Source of the DNA: JBDTSW01 sp963758845
Lineage (GTDB): Bacteria; Actinomycetota; Thermoleophilia; Solirubrobacterales; 70-9
Reading direction: 5' to 3'
DNA: 64,000 nucleotides
Assembly: GCA_963758845.1 (NCBI GenBank)
Contig: CAVWWX010000002.1
Span: forward strand, 1,240,001 to 1,304,000
Under the pieces are notes generated by a model, which was given only the letters and a program-made list of their open reading frames with translations, was not told the origin of the DNA and ran no database searches. Below are positions 8,433 to 15,912 of the stretch, piece by piece. The translations under genes and the position numbers were made by a program. Each line of letters starts with the position of its first letter. Position 1 is the stretch's first letter.

Positions 8433-9199
8433 ATACGTCCGCCGCGGAACGGCTCGCGGACCTGATCCGCGAGTCCTCCTCCACGGTCGCCCTCACCGGC
8501 GCCGGGATCTCGGTGCCCTCCGGGATCCCAGACTTCCGCACCCCGGACAAGGGGCTGTGGACGAAGGTCGACCCGATGAAGGTCGCCCACATCGACGCCT
8601 TCCATCGCGACACGGCAGCCTTCTGGGAGTACTACCGCCCCCGGTTTCAGACGCTCGCCGACAAGCGGCCGAACCCCGCCCACGAGGCCCTCGCCGAGCT
8701 CGAACGGCGCGGCCTGCTGGACGGCGTCGTCACCCAGAACATCGACCGCCTCCACGCCGCCGCCGGCTCGCGCCGCGTGGTGGAGGTGCACGGCTCGATC
8801 GCGACGTCCAGCTGCACCACCTGCGGCGCCACGTACGAGCTCGAGCGGGTGGACGCGCTGTTCGACGAGGACGGGATCGCCACCTGCGGGGGCTGCATGG
8901 GCAAGGTGAAGCCGGACGTCGTGCTGTTCGGCGAGTACCTGCCGGAGCCCGCGATGGCCTCGGCCCAGGAGCTGTGCGCGGGCGCCGGGCTGCTGCTGTG
9001 CGTCGGCTCGTCGCTGGAGGTCTACCCGGTCGCAGGCCTGCCCGAACTGACGCTGGGCGCGGGCGGCCGCGTCGCGATCGTCACCCGTAGCGCCACGCCC
9101 TACGACGACCGCGCCGAGGTTCGCCTGGGCGGCGACGTGGTGGCCGATCTGGGCGCCGTGCTCGACGCCCTCGGCCAGCCCGCGGCGACCGGCAGCTAG
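8417..9199 (+). CDS. NAD-dependent protein deacylase (sirtuin)
   Basis: 260 residues. NAD-binding GAGIS and GIPDFR segments, the TQNID motif, catalytic H125 in EVHGS, and the structural zinc ligands C133/C136 and C157/C160 are all visible. The enzyme removes acetyl or longer acyl groups from lysines using NAD+. The GTG at 8417 makes it overlap the end of the preceding fusion gene by 16 bp, so translation is probably coupled. Placement after beta-oxidation genes suggests it may regulate acyl-CoA enzymes by deacylation; this is inference. Confidence 0.92.
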   Translation: MAGQVDTSAAERLADLIRESSSTVALTGAGISVPSGIPDFRTPDKGLWTKVDPMKVAHIDAFHRDTAAFWEYYRPRFQTLADKRPNPAHEALAELERRGLLDGVVTQNIDRLHAAAGSRRVVEVHGSIATSSCTTCGATYELERVDALFDEDGIATCGGCMGKVKPDVVLFGEYLPEPAMASAQELCAGAGLLLCVGSSLEVYPVAGLPELTLGAGGRVAIVTRSATPYDDRAEVRLGGDVVADLGAVLDALGQPAATGS

Positions 9200-9291
9200 C
9201 CCAGCGCGGCCTCGGCGCGGCGCGCCCAGTCCACGATGCCGCCCCGCTCGACTCCCGTGACTGCGCTGGGAAGCCCGATTCCGATGTCCAA
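9196..9291 (-). pseudogene. N-terminal remnant of a luciferase-like oxidoreductase
   Basis: A 31-codon frame (TTG start at 9291, GAGGAGGAG five bases upstream) reads LDIGIGLPSAVTG then DWARRAEAALG and stops. This is close to the N terminus (strand 1, helix 1) of luciferase-like F420-dependent oxidoreductases, which then continue for 250 or more residues. Nothing further is present because the sirtuin gene occupies the DNA beyond. The stop shares the bases CTAG with the sirtuin stop. It looks like a truncated leftover that still carries a good ribosome site. Confidence 0.5.
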
Positions 9292-9339
9292 GTCCGCTCC
9301 TCCTCGGTAACGGCCGGCGGCCGACTAGGTTTGTCGTTC

Positions 9340-9783
9340 GTGACCGCACTACCCAATCTGGTGAGCGCACCACCTTGGGCCCGCGAGCTGCTCGAAGCCG
9401 AGCGCGTCGCTCGGCTTGGGCTGTTGGACGACGACGGAGGTCCCCGGGTGCTGCCCGTGACCTTCGCCGTCGTCGCCGGCGACCTTTGGAGTGCGGTCGA
9501 CCACAAGCCGAAGAGCGCCGCCCCGAGGCGCCTGGCCCGCCTCCGCTGGCTCGCCGAGCGCCCAGCGGCCTGCCTCACGGTCGACCGCTACAGCGACGAC
9601 TGGCAGCAGTTGGCATGGGTCCAGGTGAACGGCGTGGCGGCGGTCCTCGACGCCGAAGGACGCGACGAGGTGCTGGCCGCGCTCGCCGGCCGCTACCCGC
9701 AATACCGCGAGCGCGCCCCGCAGGGGCCGCTGCTGCGCCTGGTCCCCAAGCGGGTCGTCTGCTGGCGGGCCGCCGAGGGCTGA
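9340..9783 (+). CDS. PPOX-class F420-dependent oxidoreductase (TIGR03668-like)
   Basis: 147 residues with the split-barrel flavin/F420 fold. Recognisable family pieces are RVARLGLLD near the start, VDHKPK in the middle, VDRYSDDW, and the C-terminal PQGPLLRLVPKRVVCW. Members bind deazaflavin F420 or FMN and reduce unknown substrates. GTG at 9340 is chosen because a TAGGTT -10 box ends 8 bases before it; a TTG at 9331 would lie inside that box. The gene stands alone between a convergent and a convergent neighbour. Confidence 0.82.
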   Translation: MTALPNLVSAPPWARELLEAERVARLGLLDDDGGPRVLPVTFAVVAGDLWSAVDHKPKSAAPRRLARLRWLAERPAACLTVDRYSDDWQQLAWVQVNGVAAVLDAEGRDEVLAALAGRYPQYRERAPQGPLLRLVPKRVVCWRAAEG

Positions 9784-10692
9784 TCAGCGCGCCAGGATGC
9801 GGCGGCGCCGCAGCACCCGCTCGCACACCGCCAGCGTCTCCGCGACCTCGGCGCCGCGTTGCTCTGACAGCTCCCCACGCAGCGCTTCGTTGGCGGCCGC
9901 GCCGGTCGGCGAGCGGCGCTCCTCCAGCCAGGCCAGGTCTTCGACCTGGCGCTCGGCATGGCCGGCCGCGACGTCGCCTCCTGGCCCCTTCTGCCGGGGC
10001 GGCGCCTCGGCGGAGACTTCCGCCAGGAGCGCTTCGAGGCCGACGCGGAGCTGAAGGGCGGCCTCTCGCGGGCGCTCGCCGTCCACGTCGGCTCTCGCGC
10101 GCAGCAGGAGCGTCTCGCAGGCATCCGCAGGCTGGCGGCGGCCGAGGTCGGCCGCCATCCGTTCTTGTGGGCGCATCGCCTCCGCGCGATCGCGCGGCCC
10201 GGTTGCCGGCGGGACGTCGACGGCCTCCGTCCAGCGCCCGTCGGCCAAGTCGTCACCGGTGCCGAAACCGATGCGGGTCGCGAGCGCCTGGCGCTGTGAG
10301 ACCCCTCCCAGGGCCGGGTCCTGAGTGGCGATCCGGTGCGCGTGCAGCGCCCGGTTCACGATGGCGAGTGCCTCCGCCACGGGTTCGTCCGCGGCGTCCG
10401 GCGTCGCCGACATCTCGCCAAGCCAGCGCTCGGCCTCCTCGTCGGCCGCGAACCCGCCGGGCCTGATCACCGTCAGCCGCGTGATCGGCACCGCGGGCTC
10501 GCCGGCGCCGGCCGGCCGCGCCCGCTTGCGGCGCCGGCGGCCACGGCGCACGCCCGTCGCCAGGCCACTCACCCCGCCGACCACCAGCACGTGCTCGGTC
10601 TCGCCGGCGGCCGAGCGCACCAGGTAGCGGCCGTCGTCGGGGCCCGGGCGACCCGGGAAGTCGAACTGGATGAAGGGGAGGAGCTTGGCTAT
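9784..10692 (-). CDS. conserved hypothetical protein with no standard start codon
   Basis: About 302 residues. The coherent protein begins AKLLPFIQFDFPG and continues through a short basic run (residues about 50-60) into an Arg/Glu/Ala-rich helical domain. No in-frame ATG, GTG or TTG lies between the stop of the upstream gene (10704) and this sequence; the only near-cognate start is ATA at 10692. A GTG at 10620 would remove 24 well-behaved codons. The gene follows the large cell-wall enzyme by 11 bp, so coupled translation is likely. No domain recognised. Confidence 0.6.
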   Translation of the reverse strand: MAKLLPFIQFDFPGRPGPDDGRYLVRSAAGETEHVLVVGGVSGLATGVRRGRRRRKRARPAGAGEPAVPITRLTVIRPGGFAADEEAERWLGEMSATPDAADEPVAEALAIVNRALHAHRIATQDPALGGVSQRQALATRIGFGTGDDLADGRWTEAVDVPPATGPRDRAEAMRPQERMAADLGRRQPADACETLLLRARADVDGERPREAALQLRVGLEALLAEVSAEAPPRQKGPGGDVAAGHAERQVEDLAWLEERRSPTGAAANEALRGELSEQRGAEVAETLAVCERVLRRRRILAR

Positions 10693-10703
10693 GGGCGGCG
10701 AGG

Positions 10704-13208
10704 CTACTCGCCGACGTGCGCGCCCGAGGCTCGGTGGCCGCGCTTGTCCTTGTCGCCCTGCTTCGAGGGCAGCGAGTACTTCGACGGCTTCGTCGGCACC
10801 TCGGGGTTGTCGATCTCCGCGATGCGGCCGATCAGCCTCTCCCACTGCTCGGGCTTCAGGATCTGGACCAGCTGCTCGTCGTCGGGCGCGCCGGGGCCGC
10901 CGAGGGCGGCGTACCCCACGTGGACGTGGTCGGCGTGGTCCGCCATGGCGAAGCTCGGTCCCCCGAAGTCCATCAGCGAGATGACCTGACTGGGCTCCAT
11001 CGTGCCCTGGAGGGCAAGGACGTCGCGCACCAGCGAGTACGAGAGGGTGCCCGGGCCCTGGTTGCCAAGGATCGACTGGCCGTTGATGGCGGCGATGTCG
11101 ACCGCGCCGCCGATTGAGTGCTGGCTGATGTTGCCCGATGACGTGTAGGTCGAGTGGCCGCACTTCAGCGAGGTGATCGTCAGCCGGTAGCCGCGCTCGG
11201 CGAGGTACTCCAGCATCGCCAGCAAGCGCCGGTCGATCTGGCCGCTCTGGATGTCCTGCCTGCCGCACTCGTAGATCTCGAGGCGCGGATCGGCGAGCAC
11301 CCGGCGCTCGAGCTGCTCCTTGGACATGAGCAGGATCTGGCCGGGGCTGGCGCCGCTGCCCTCGAACGGGTTCTTGCCGGCGGCGCGGTAGATGGCCGTG
11401 GCCTCCAGCAGCTTCCAGCCGTCGAGGATCGGCTTCGGGTCGATCTTCGGCGCGCCGCGGCCGGCGGGCTCGATCGAGAAGTTCACGTGCGAAGCGACCT
11501 TGTCGCCGGCGCCGATGCGGCCCAGCACGGTGCCGGCCACCACCTTGGAGCCCTCGCGGAGGGCCGCCATCTGCATCGTGTCGCTGTCGAACTTCATGAC
11601 GCCGCCGAGGTAGGACTTGAAGCTCTCATAGCCGGGGAAGCGGGTGGCGAGCAACTCGTCGAGCTGGCCGGTGACGTCGGCGCGGCCGACGTTCTCGGGA
11701 CGCTCGGGGAAGGCGTAGAGGCGCTCGCGCATGTCCTCGGTGTTGAGGGGGCCGCCCTTGGCCTCCTCGTCGTCGGCCGGCTCGGAGTGCTGCGTCTCGG
11801 TTACGAGGTCAAGGTCGGCGTCGTCGTCCTTGTGGGTGCTGGCGCTGGCGGGCTGGGACGGCTCCTTCTCGTCGCCGGGGGAGACCAGGCGGAAGTCGTC
11901 GGCGGTCAGCTTCTTCTCCTTCGGCACCGGATAGGCCTCGGAGACGTGGCCGAGCTCTGCGTAGGTGAACTGGTTGCCGTAGGAGTCCTGCAGGACGATG
12001 TACTTGCCGAGCTTGTCGTTGCGCCCGATCTCCTCGATGACGCCGTCGTTGACGGCGACGACCGGCGCGCCTTCCTTCGAGTAGATGTTGATCCCTCGGC
12101 GCGTCGGCGAGGTCGACACGACCTCCGAGACGTTCCCTGCGCCGCCGCCGGGCTTGGCGCGCTTGGCGGCCTCGCGCTCGGAGATGTCGTCGGCGTAACG
12201 GGCGTCGGCGGCGACCGGGAAGCGGGCGCCCTCGGTGAGGCCGGTCAGCGAGCCGATCAGGTCGTCGGGCAGCTTGCCGTACTGGTTTGCGTAGAGCAGG
12301 ACCTCGTCGACGTACCAGTCGGCGTGGTTGTAGGCGAAGATCGCGGTTCGCAGATCCTCCTCGCCGCCGGCGGCGTTGAGGTAGCGGGCGGCGGCGCAGA
12401 TCGCGTCGACCGGGTTGTAGGGGTCCTTGCGGCCGTCGTTGTTGGCGTCGACGCCATAGGCCTCCCAGGTCGCCGGCATGAACTGCATCCACCCGAGGGC
12501 TCCGGCGGTCGAGACGTTGAGGTTGGTGCCGAACGCCGTCTCGATCCGGTTGATCGAGGCCAGGACCTGCCACGGGATCCCGTACTCGGTGCCGCAGGCC
12601 TGGTAGATGGGGAGCAGGAAGGGCGGGATCGAGAACTGGTCGATGACGAAGTTCGGGACTCCCATCGGCGCGGCCCCGAAGTCGGCCACCGTCAGGGTCG
12701 GGTTGGTGTCGGTGGGGGACCCGTCCGGGTTGCGGTCGGGCTTGTCCACCGGCTCGTCCGGGCCGGAGCCGCCGGAGCCGTGATCGTGATCGTGGCCGTT
12801 GGAGCCGTTGCCGTTCCCGCCGTCGTTGCCGTGGCCCGAGCCGCCGTTGCCACCGCTGCCGGGGTCGCCGGTGCCGGGGCCGGTGCCGGGACCGTCGGGC
12901 GGCTCCACCGGAGGCTCAACCGGAACTTCAGGGTCATCACCGGGCGCGGTCTCCTCCGCCTCGGAGTCATCCAGCGGGCCGGCGCAGTCGGCGTCGGCGA
13001 GGTCGATGTTGGAGTCCTCGTCGTCGTCGCGGAGGTTCGAGCACTCGGGGGTCGAGTCGATCGGCGGCAGGTCCTGGCCCTCGGGCAGGTTCACGTCGAC
13101 CCCGGCGCTACCGGAGTCGAGCAGGTCCTGCCTCGCTCCCGCCGTGCCGACCACGACCACGAGGGCGGCCACGGCAAGCGCGATCGTCAGTAGAAAATTC
13201 CTTCTCAT
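10704..13208 (-). CDS. secreted lytic transglycosylase with degenerate M23 and M15-like domains
   Basis: 834 residues with an N-terminal signal anchor. Residues about 45-165 are an acidic then Pro/Gly/His-rich linker. About 200-320 is a lysozyme-like transglycosylase with catalytic E223 in NRIETAF followed by GALGWMQFMP and the DANNDGRKDPYN loop. About 370-600 resembles a LytM/M23 fold but lacks the usual zinc H-x3-D (GINIYSKEG instead). About 660-770 has M15/VanY-type zinc ligands: H697 and D704 in HSIGGAVD and H761-V-H763. It should cut peptidoglycan glycans and probably peptides outside the cell. The ATG at 13208 is chosen because the longer GTG form would span a hairpin and T-run. Confidence 0.85.
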   Translation of the reverse strand: MRRNFLLTIALAVAALVVVVGTAGARQDLLDSGSAGVDVNLPEGQDLPPIDSTPECSNLRDDDEDSNIDLADADCAGPLDDSEAEETAPGDDPEVPVEPPVEPPDGPGTGPGTGDPGSGGNGGSGHGNDGGNGNGSNGHDHDHGSGGSGPDEPVDKPDRNPDGSPTDTNPTLTVADFGAAPMGVPNFVIDQFSIPPFLLPIYQACGTEYGIPWQVLASINRIETAFGTNLNVSTAGALGWMQFMPATWEAYGVDANNDGRKDPYNPVDAICAAARYLNAAGGEEDLRTAIFAYNHADWYVDEVLLYANQYGKLPDDLIGSLTGLTEGARFPVAADARYADDISEREAAKRAKPGGGAGNVSEVVSTSPTRRGINIYSKEGAPVVAVNDGVIEEIGRNDKLGKYIVLQDSYGNQFTYAELGHVSEAYPVPKEKKLTADDFRLVSPGDEKEPSQPASASTHKDDDADLDLVTETQHSEPADDEEAKGGPLNTEDMRERLYAFPERPENVGRADVTGQLDELLATRFPGYESFKSYLGGVMKFDSDTMQMAALREGSKVVAGTVLGRIGAGDKVASHVNFSIEPAGRGAPKIDPKPILDGWKLLEATAIYRAAGKNPFEGSGASPGQILLMSKEQLERRVLADPRLEIYECGRQDIQSGQIDRRLLAMLEYLAERGYRLTITSLKCGHSTYTSSGNISQHSIGGAVDIAAINGQSILGNQGPGTLSYSLVRDVLALQGTMEPSQVISLMDFGGPSFAMADHADHVHVGYAALGGPGAPDDEQLVQILKPEQWERLIGRIAEIDNPEVPTKPSKYSLPSKQGDKDKRGHRASGAHVGE

Positions 13209-13212
13209 CCCT

Positions 13213-13246
13213 AAAAAACCCGGCGGGTTACCGACCCTGCCGACCC
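13213..13246 (-). promoter_or_regulatory. attenuator-like leader of the cell-wall hydrolase gene
   Basis: On the minus strand AACCC-GCC-GGGTT forms a 5-bp hairpin running into six T residues, an intrinsic terminator ending 4 nt before the start codon at 13208. Just upstream, GGCAGGGT can pair instead with ACCCGCC, which would break the terminator stem. GGGTCGG occurs twice in tandem here. This is the layout of a transcription attenuator; the signal it senses is unknown. Confidence 0.5.
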
Positions 13247-13288
13247 TCCACGAACGCACTGGCGCTGCCCTGCTTCGGAGCCACCAAG

Positions 13289-13324
13289 ACGCTACTCGTT
13301 CGGATCTTGCCTTTCAACGTTGAA
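13289..13324 (-). promoter_or_regulatory. promoter and palindromic operator of the cell-wall hydrolase gene
   Basis: On the minus strand TTGAAA (13317-13312) and TAGCGT (13294-13289) are separated by exactly 17 bp. The perfect 12-bp palindrome TTCAACGTTGAA (13313-13324) overlaps the -35 box, a position suited to repression. The predicted transcript starts near 13282 and has a leader of about 74 nt. Confidence 0.6.
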
Positions 13325-13471
13325 TCAGGCGTGGCAACCGTACCCCAAACCGTCTTGTCGATGCGTGCGTACGAAGCCACTTAACCCTCGCCAAACAATC
13401 GGCATCGGCGCCCTCCTCCTTGAAGGCTGGTTGGGCGCGGTACGCTGCGGACGCCGGAGCGCGACCCAGCC

Positions 13472-13810
13472 ATGGACGACAGCATCACCGAGCCGAGCGA
13501 TCGCAGCGGGATCAGGGCCAAGGGAGAGGAGGCCCTCTCAGACCTCGCCGAGGCCCTCCTGGACAACCCGGTTTTCAACCAGGCGCTCTCGCGTGCACTC
13601 GGGGCGGGAGAGCGGGCCGCGCAGGCCCAGCGCTCGGCCATGAGCGCCGTCGGCGTGCCCGCCGCCGCCGACCTCGAGCGGCTCGAGCGCCGGCTTCGGT
13701 CCCTGTCCACGAGGCTCGAGGAGATCGAGGATCGCCTGGACGAGCTGGGCAACGACGTCGCCAGCCTCCGGGCTCGCGACGGCGCCTCAAGCGGCGCCAA
13801 GCGCGGCTGA
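13472..13810 (+). CDS. small coiled-coil protein, phasin-like
   Basis: 112 residues. After an acidic N terminus the protein has a helix ending NPVFNQAL, a short linker with VGVPAAADLE, and a C-terminal coiled coil with regular leucines (LERLERRLRSLSTRLEEIE). This layout resembles polyhydroxyalkanoate-granule or phasin-like proteins, but the resemblance is by pattern only. Its last 24 bp overlap the convergent phosphorylase gene. A second coiled-coil gene lies on the other side of that phosphorylase. Confidence 0.7.
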   Translation: MDDSITEPSDRSGIRAKGEEALSDLAEALLDNPVFNQALSRALGAGERAAQAQRSAMSAVGVPAAADLERLERRLRSLSTRLEEIEDRLDELGNDVASLRARDGASSGAKRG

Positions 13811-14458
13811 GGCAAGCCGCCCGAGCCGCAGCGAGGCCCGCTCGACCCCCTCGTCGTCGAGGGCGTCACCCGCGGCCGGCCGCGTCACCACCAGGGCGCT
13901 CGCGACCGCGACCCCAAGGCGGTTGCCGACCTCGAGCGCGGCGACGGTGCCAAGGTCGACCGCCCGGGCCCCCGCGGCGATCGCGCGCTGGGCGTGTCGG
14001 TCGGCCTCCGGGTCGTAGTAGTGATGGGCGCCGGCGACGGTCACGCCCGCGACTTCCCCGCTCGAGAGCAGGGCCGATGTGAGCGCGGCGTCTCCTTTGA
14101 CGGCGCCCGCGGAGCCGTTGGCTTCGGGCGGGATCGCCGCCTCGGCCACGAGGAGCGCCCCCGCCTCGAGACGGGGGTCGAGGGCTCGGCAAGTGCCCAG
14201 CCGCACGGCCCGCTCGACGCCGAGCGCGGCGAGCTCGGACAGGACGATCGCGACACTGGGCCCGCCGATGCCGGTGGACTGGATGGTCAGCTGCCGGCCT
14301 GCGGGCGTGGCCGCGGTGTAGCCCCATAGACCGCGCGCGTGGTTGGCCATCAGGGGCCCGTCCAGCAGGTCCTGTGCGAGGGCCAGCGCGCGGCCCGGAT
14401 CGCCCGGGAGCAGGGCGATCGGGGCGATCGCGGCGGTGGGACGGAGGTGATCGGTCAT
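13787..14458 (-). CDS. nucleoside phosphorylase (PNP/UDP family)
   Basis: 223 residues of the DeoD/Udp fold. LPGDPGRA near residue 19 is the phosphate-binding N-terminal motif; RGLWGYT, TGIGGPSVAIV and RLGTCRAL follow in family order, the last replacing the usual R-x-G-[ST]-C/S-G. It should cleave purine or uridine nucleosides with phosphate in salvage. The start at 14458 is chosen because residues further upstream read like the opposite-strand gene. The divergent coiled-coil gene begins only 20 bp away. Substrate preference cannot be fixed. Confidence 0.82.
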   Translation of the reverse strand: MTDHLRPTAAIAPIALLPGDPGRALALAQDLLDGPLMANHARGLWGYTAATPAGRQLTIQSTGIGGPSVAIVLSELAALGVERAVRLGTCRALDPRLEAGALLVAEAAIPPEANGSAGAVKGDAALTSALLSSGEVAGVTVAGAHHYYDPEADRHAQRAIAAGARAVDLGTVAALEVGNRLGVAVASALVVTRPAAGDALDDEGVERASLRLGRLASAALGAA

Positions 14459-14478
14459 GCCGTCTAAGCTTTCCAGCC

Positions 14479-14886
14479 TTGAGCGAGAGTCGCGAGAACA
14501 AAGGCGATCGCGGGGTCGGCGACGCCGTTCGCGATGCCGTGGAGCGAACCCTTGAGGCGACCGCCGGATCGGCGGCGACGACGCGCGAGCGAGCCGGCGA
14601 CCTGGTCGACGAACTGGCACGCCGCAGTCGCGAGGCCCGGGGCGAGCTGACCCGGCGCGGCCAAGAGGCCAAGGATGAGCTGGCGCGGCGCGGCCAGGTC
14701 GCGGGCGCCGAGTTGGCGCGCCGCGGCCAAGACGCCGGGGCCGAGCTCGGCCGGCGCCTCGAGGCGCTCGAGCAGAGGCTCGCCGAGGTCGAGGACGGGC
14801 TCCGCCAGACCGCGGCGGAGGAGGCCGCCGGGGAGGACGACGCGCCGGCTCCCCAACCCGAGTCTAAACCTAAGGCTGAGGGTTAA
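14479..14886 (+). CDS. coiled-coil protein with 11-residue repeats
   Basis: 135 residues, almost entirely helical. The middle is built from tandem 11-residue units RRGQxAxxELA, then a leucine-heptad helix (LEALEQRLAEVEDG) and an acidic-proline tail. The start is taken as TTG at 14479 because TAAGCT ends 8 bases before it (leaderless position) and no ATG or GTG fits. Eleven-residue amphipathic repeats of this kind occur in phasins, apolipoprotein-like and LEA-like proteins that bind lipid surfaces or stabilise membranes in drought. Its role here is unknown. Confidence 0.65.
   Translation: MSESRENKGDRGVGDAVRDAVERTLEATAGSAATTRERAGDLVDELARRSREARGELTRRGQEAKDELARRGQVAGAELARRGQDAGAELGRRLEALEQRLAEVEDGLRQTAAEEAAGEDDAPAPQPESKPKAEG
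14620..14784 (+). repeat. tandem 33-bp coding repeats, five units
   Basis: Five successive 33-bp units encode RRSREARGELT, RRGQEAKDELA, RRGQVAGAELA, RRGQDAGAELG and a degenerate RRLEALEQRLA. The middle three are the most alike, as expected for recent duplication. Confidence 0.75.
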
Positions 14887-14889
14887 CTG

Positions 14890-15912
14890 ATGGCCCCCGG
14901 GCGCCGGGTGGTCATCACCGGGGTCGCGAGCCACTGGGGAGGGGAGCTCGCCCGCCGGCTCGAGCGCGACCCCGCCGTCTCCTACATCGCCGGGATCGAC
15001 TCGGTGGCGCCGGCCGCAGACCTCGAGCGCACGGACTTCATCGAGGCCGACATCCGCAACCCGATCATGTCGCGGATCCTTCCCGACACCGGCGCCGACA
15101 CCGTCGTCCACTGCGGGATCCTCTGGTATCCCGAGCCGGGCAAGCCCGCCCGCGCGCTCCACGACATCAACGTGATCGGCACGCTCCAGCTCCTGGCCGC
15201 CTGCGAGCGCACCGAGTCGCTGGAACGGGTGATCGTCCGGGGCTCGGCCGCGATCTACGGCTGCGAGGGGGCGTCGCCGTTCTTCTTCTCCGAGGACCTG
15301 GCGCGACGCATGCCGCTTCGAAGCAGGTTCCAACGCGACATCTCAGAGCTCGAGGACTACTTCTCGAACTTCGCCCGTCGTCACCCCGAGATCGCCTGCT
15401 GCATGCTGCGGTATCAGCCCGAGATCGGGCCGGCGCTCGACACGCCGCTCTCGCGCTACCTGTCGCTGCCCGTGGTTCCCACCCAGCTCGGGTTCGACCC
15501 TCGCCTGCAGCTTCTCCATACCGACGATGCGACCGGCGCCCTCCTCGCCGCGATCTCCAACCCGGTGCGGGGGCCCGTGAACGTCGGGCCGAGCGGCTCG
15601 GTCTCGCTCAGCCGGATGCTCCGCCTGGCACGCCGCCCCACGATCGCGATCCCGCATCCGCTCTTCGAGCCCATGCTCGCCCGCCTCGGCGAGCGCCTCG
15701 GGGTGGGCCGGCTGTGGGGCGACGGCGTTCGGCTCCTGCGCTACGGACGCGGTGTCGACAACACCCGCCTCGTCGAGGAGGTCGGGTACGAGTTCGCCTT
15801 CGACGCCGACGCGGCCGCCCGCGACTTCGCGTCCCGCGTGCGCGGGCGCAGCATCGGGCCCACACTGCACCCCGGGTCGGTCGTCGATCGGCTCGCAGGG
15901 AGCGGCGCGTGA
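14890..15912 (+). CDS. NAD-dependent epimerase/dehydratase family protein
   Basis: 340 residues, extended SDR fold. The N-terminal VVITGVASHWGGELA occupies the place of the dinucleotide-binding GxxGxxG but lacks the first-half glycines. DADxVVHCG-like and RGSAAIYG segments follow; the catalytic YxxxK is not clearly conserved (ISELEDYF). Such atypical SDRs act on sugar nucleotides or lipids. It starts 3 bp after the coiled-coil gene and overlaps the acyltransferase gene by 4 bp (GTGA), so a lipid-linked role is plausible. Confidence 0.8.
   Translation: MAPGRRVVITGVASHWGGELARRLERDPAVSYIAGIDSVAPAADLERTDFIEADIRNPIMSRILPDTGADTVVHCGILWYPEPGKPARALHDINVIGTLQLLAACERTESLERVIVRGSAAIYGCEGASPFFFSEDLARRMPLRSRFQRDISELEDYFSNFARRHPEIACCMLRYQPEIGPALDTPLSRYLSLPVVPTQLGFDPRLQLLHTDDATGALLAAISNPVRGPVNVGPSGSVSLSRMLRLARRPTIAIPHPLFEPMLARLGERLGVGRLWGDGVRLLRYGRGVDNTRLVEEVGYEFAFDADAAARDFASRVRGRSIGPTLHPGSVVDRLAGSGA

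Noticed and set aside
13209..13282. c-di-AMP (ydaO) riboswitch in the hydrolase leader
   Set aside because: The leader is only about 74 nt and none of the conserved ydaO sequences are present, although such riboswitches often precede this kind of gene.
14459..14478. A third divergent promoter with overlapping -10 boxes between the phosphorylase and the coiled-coil gene
   Set aside because: The plus strand has TAAGCT in the right place, but the minus strand shows only a poor match, so the pattern is not supported here.
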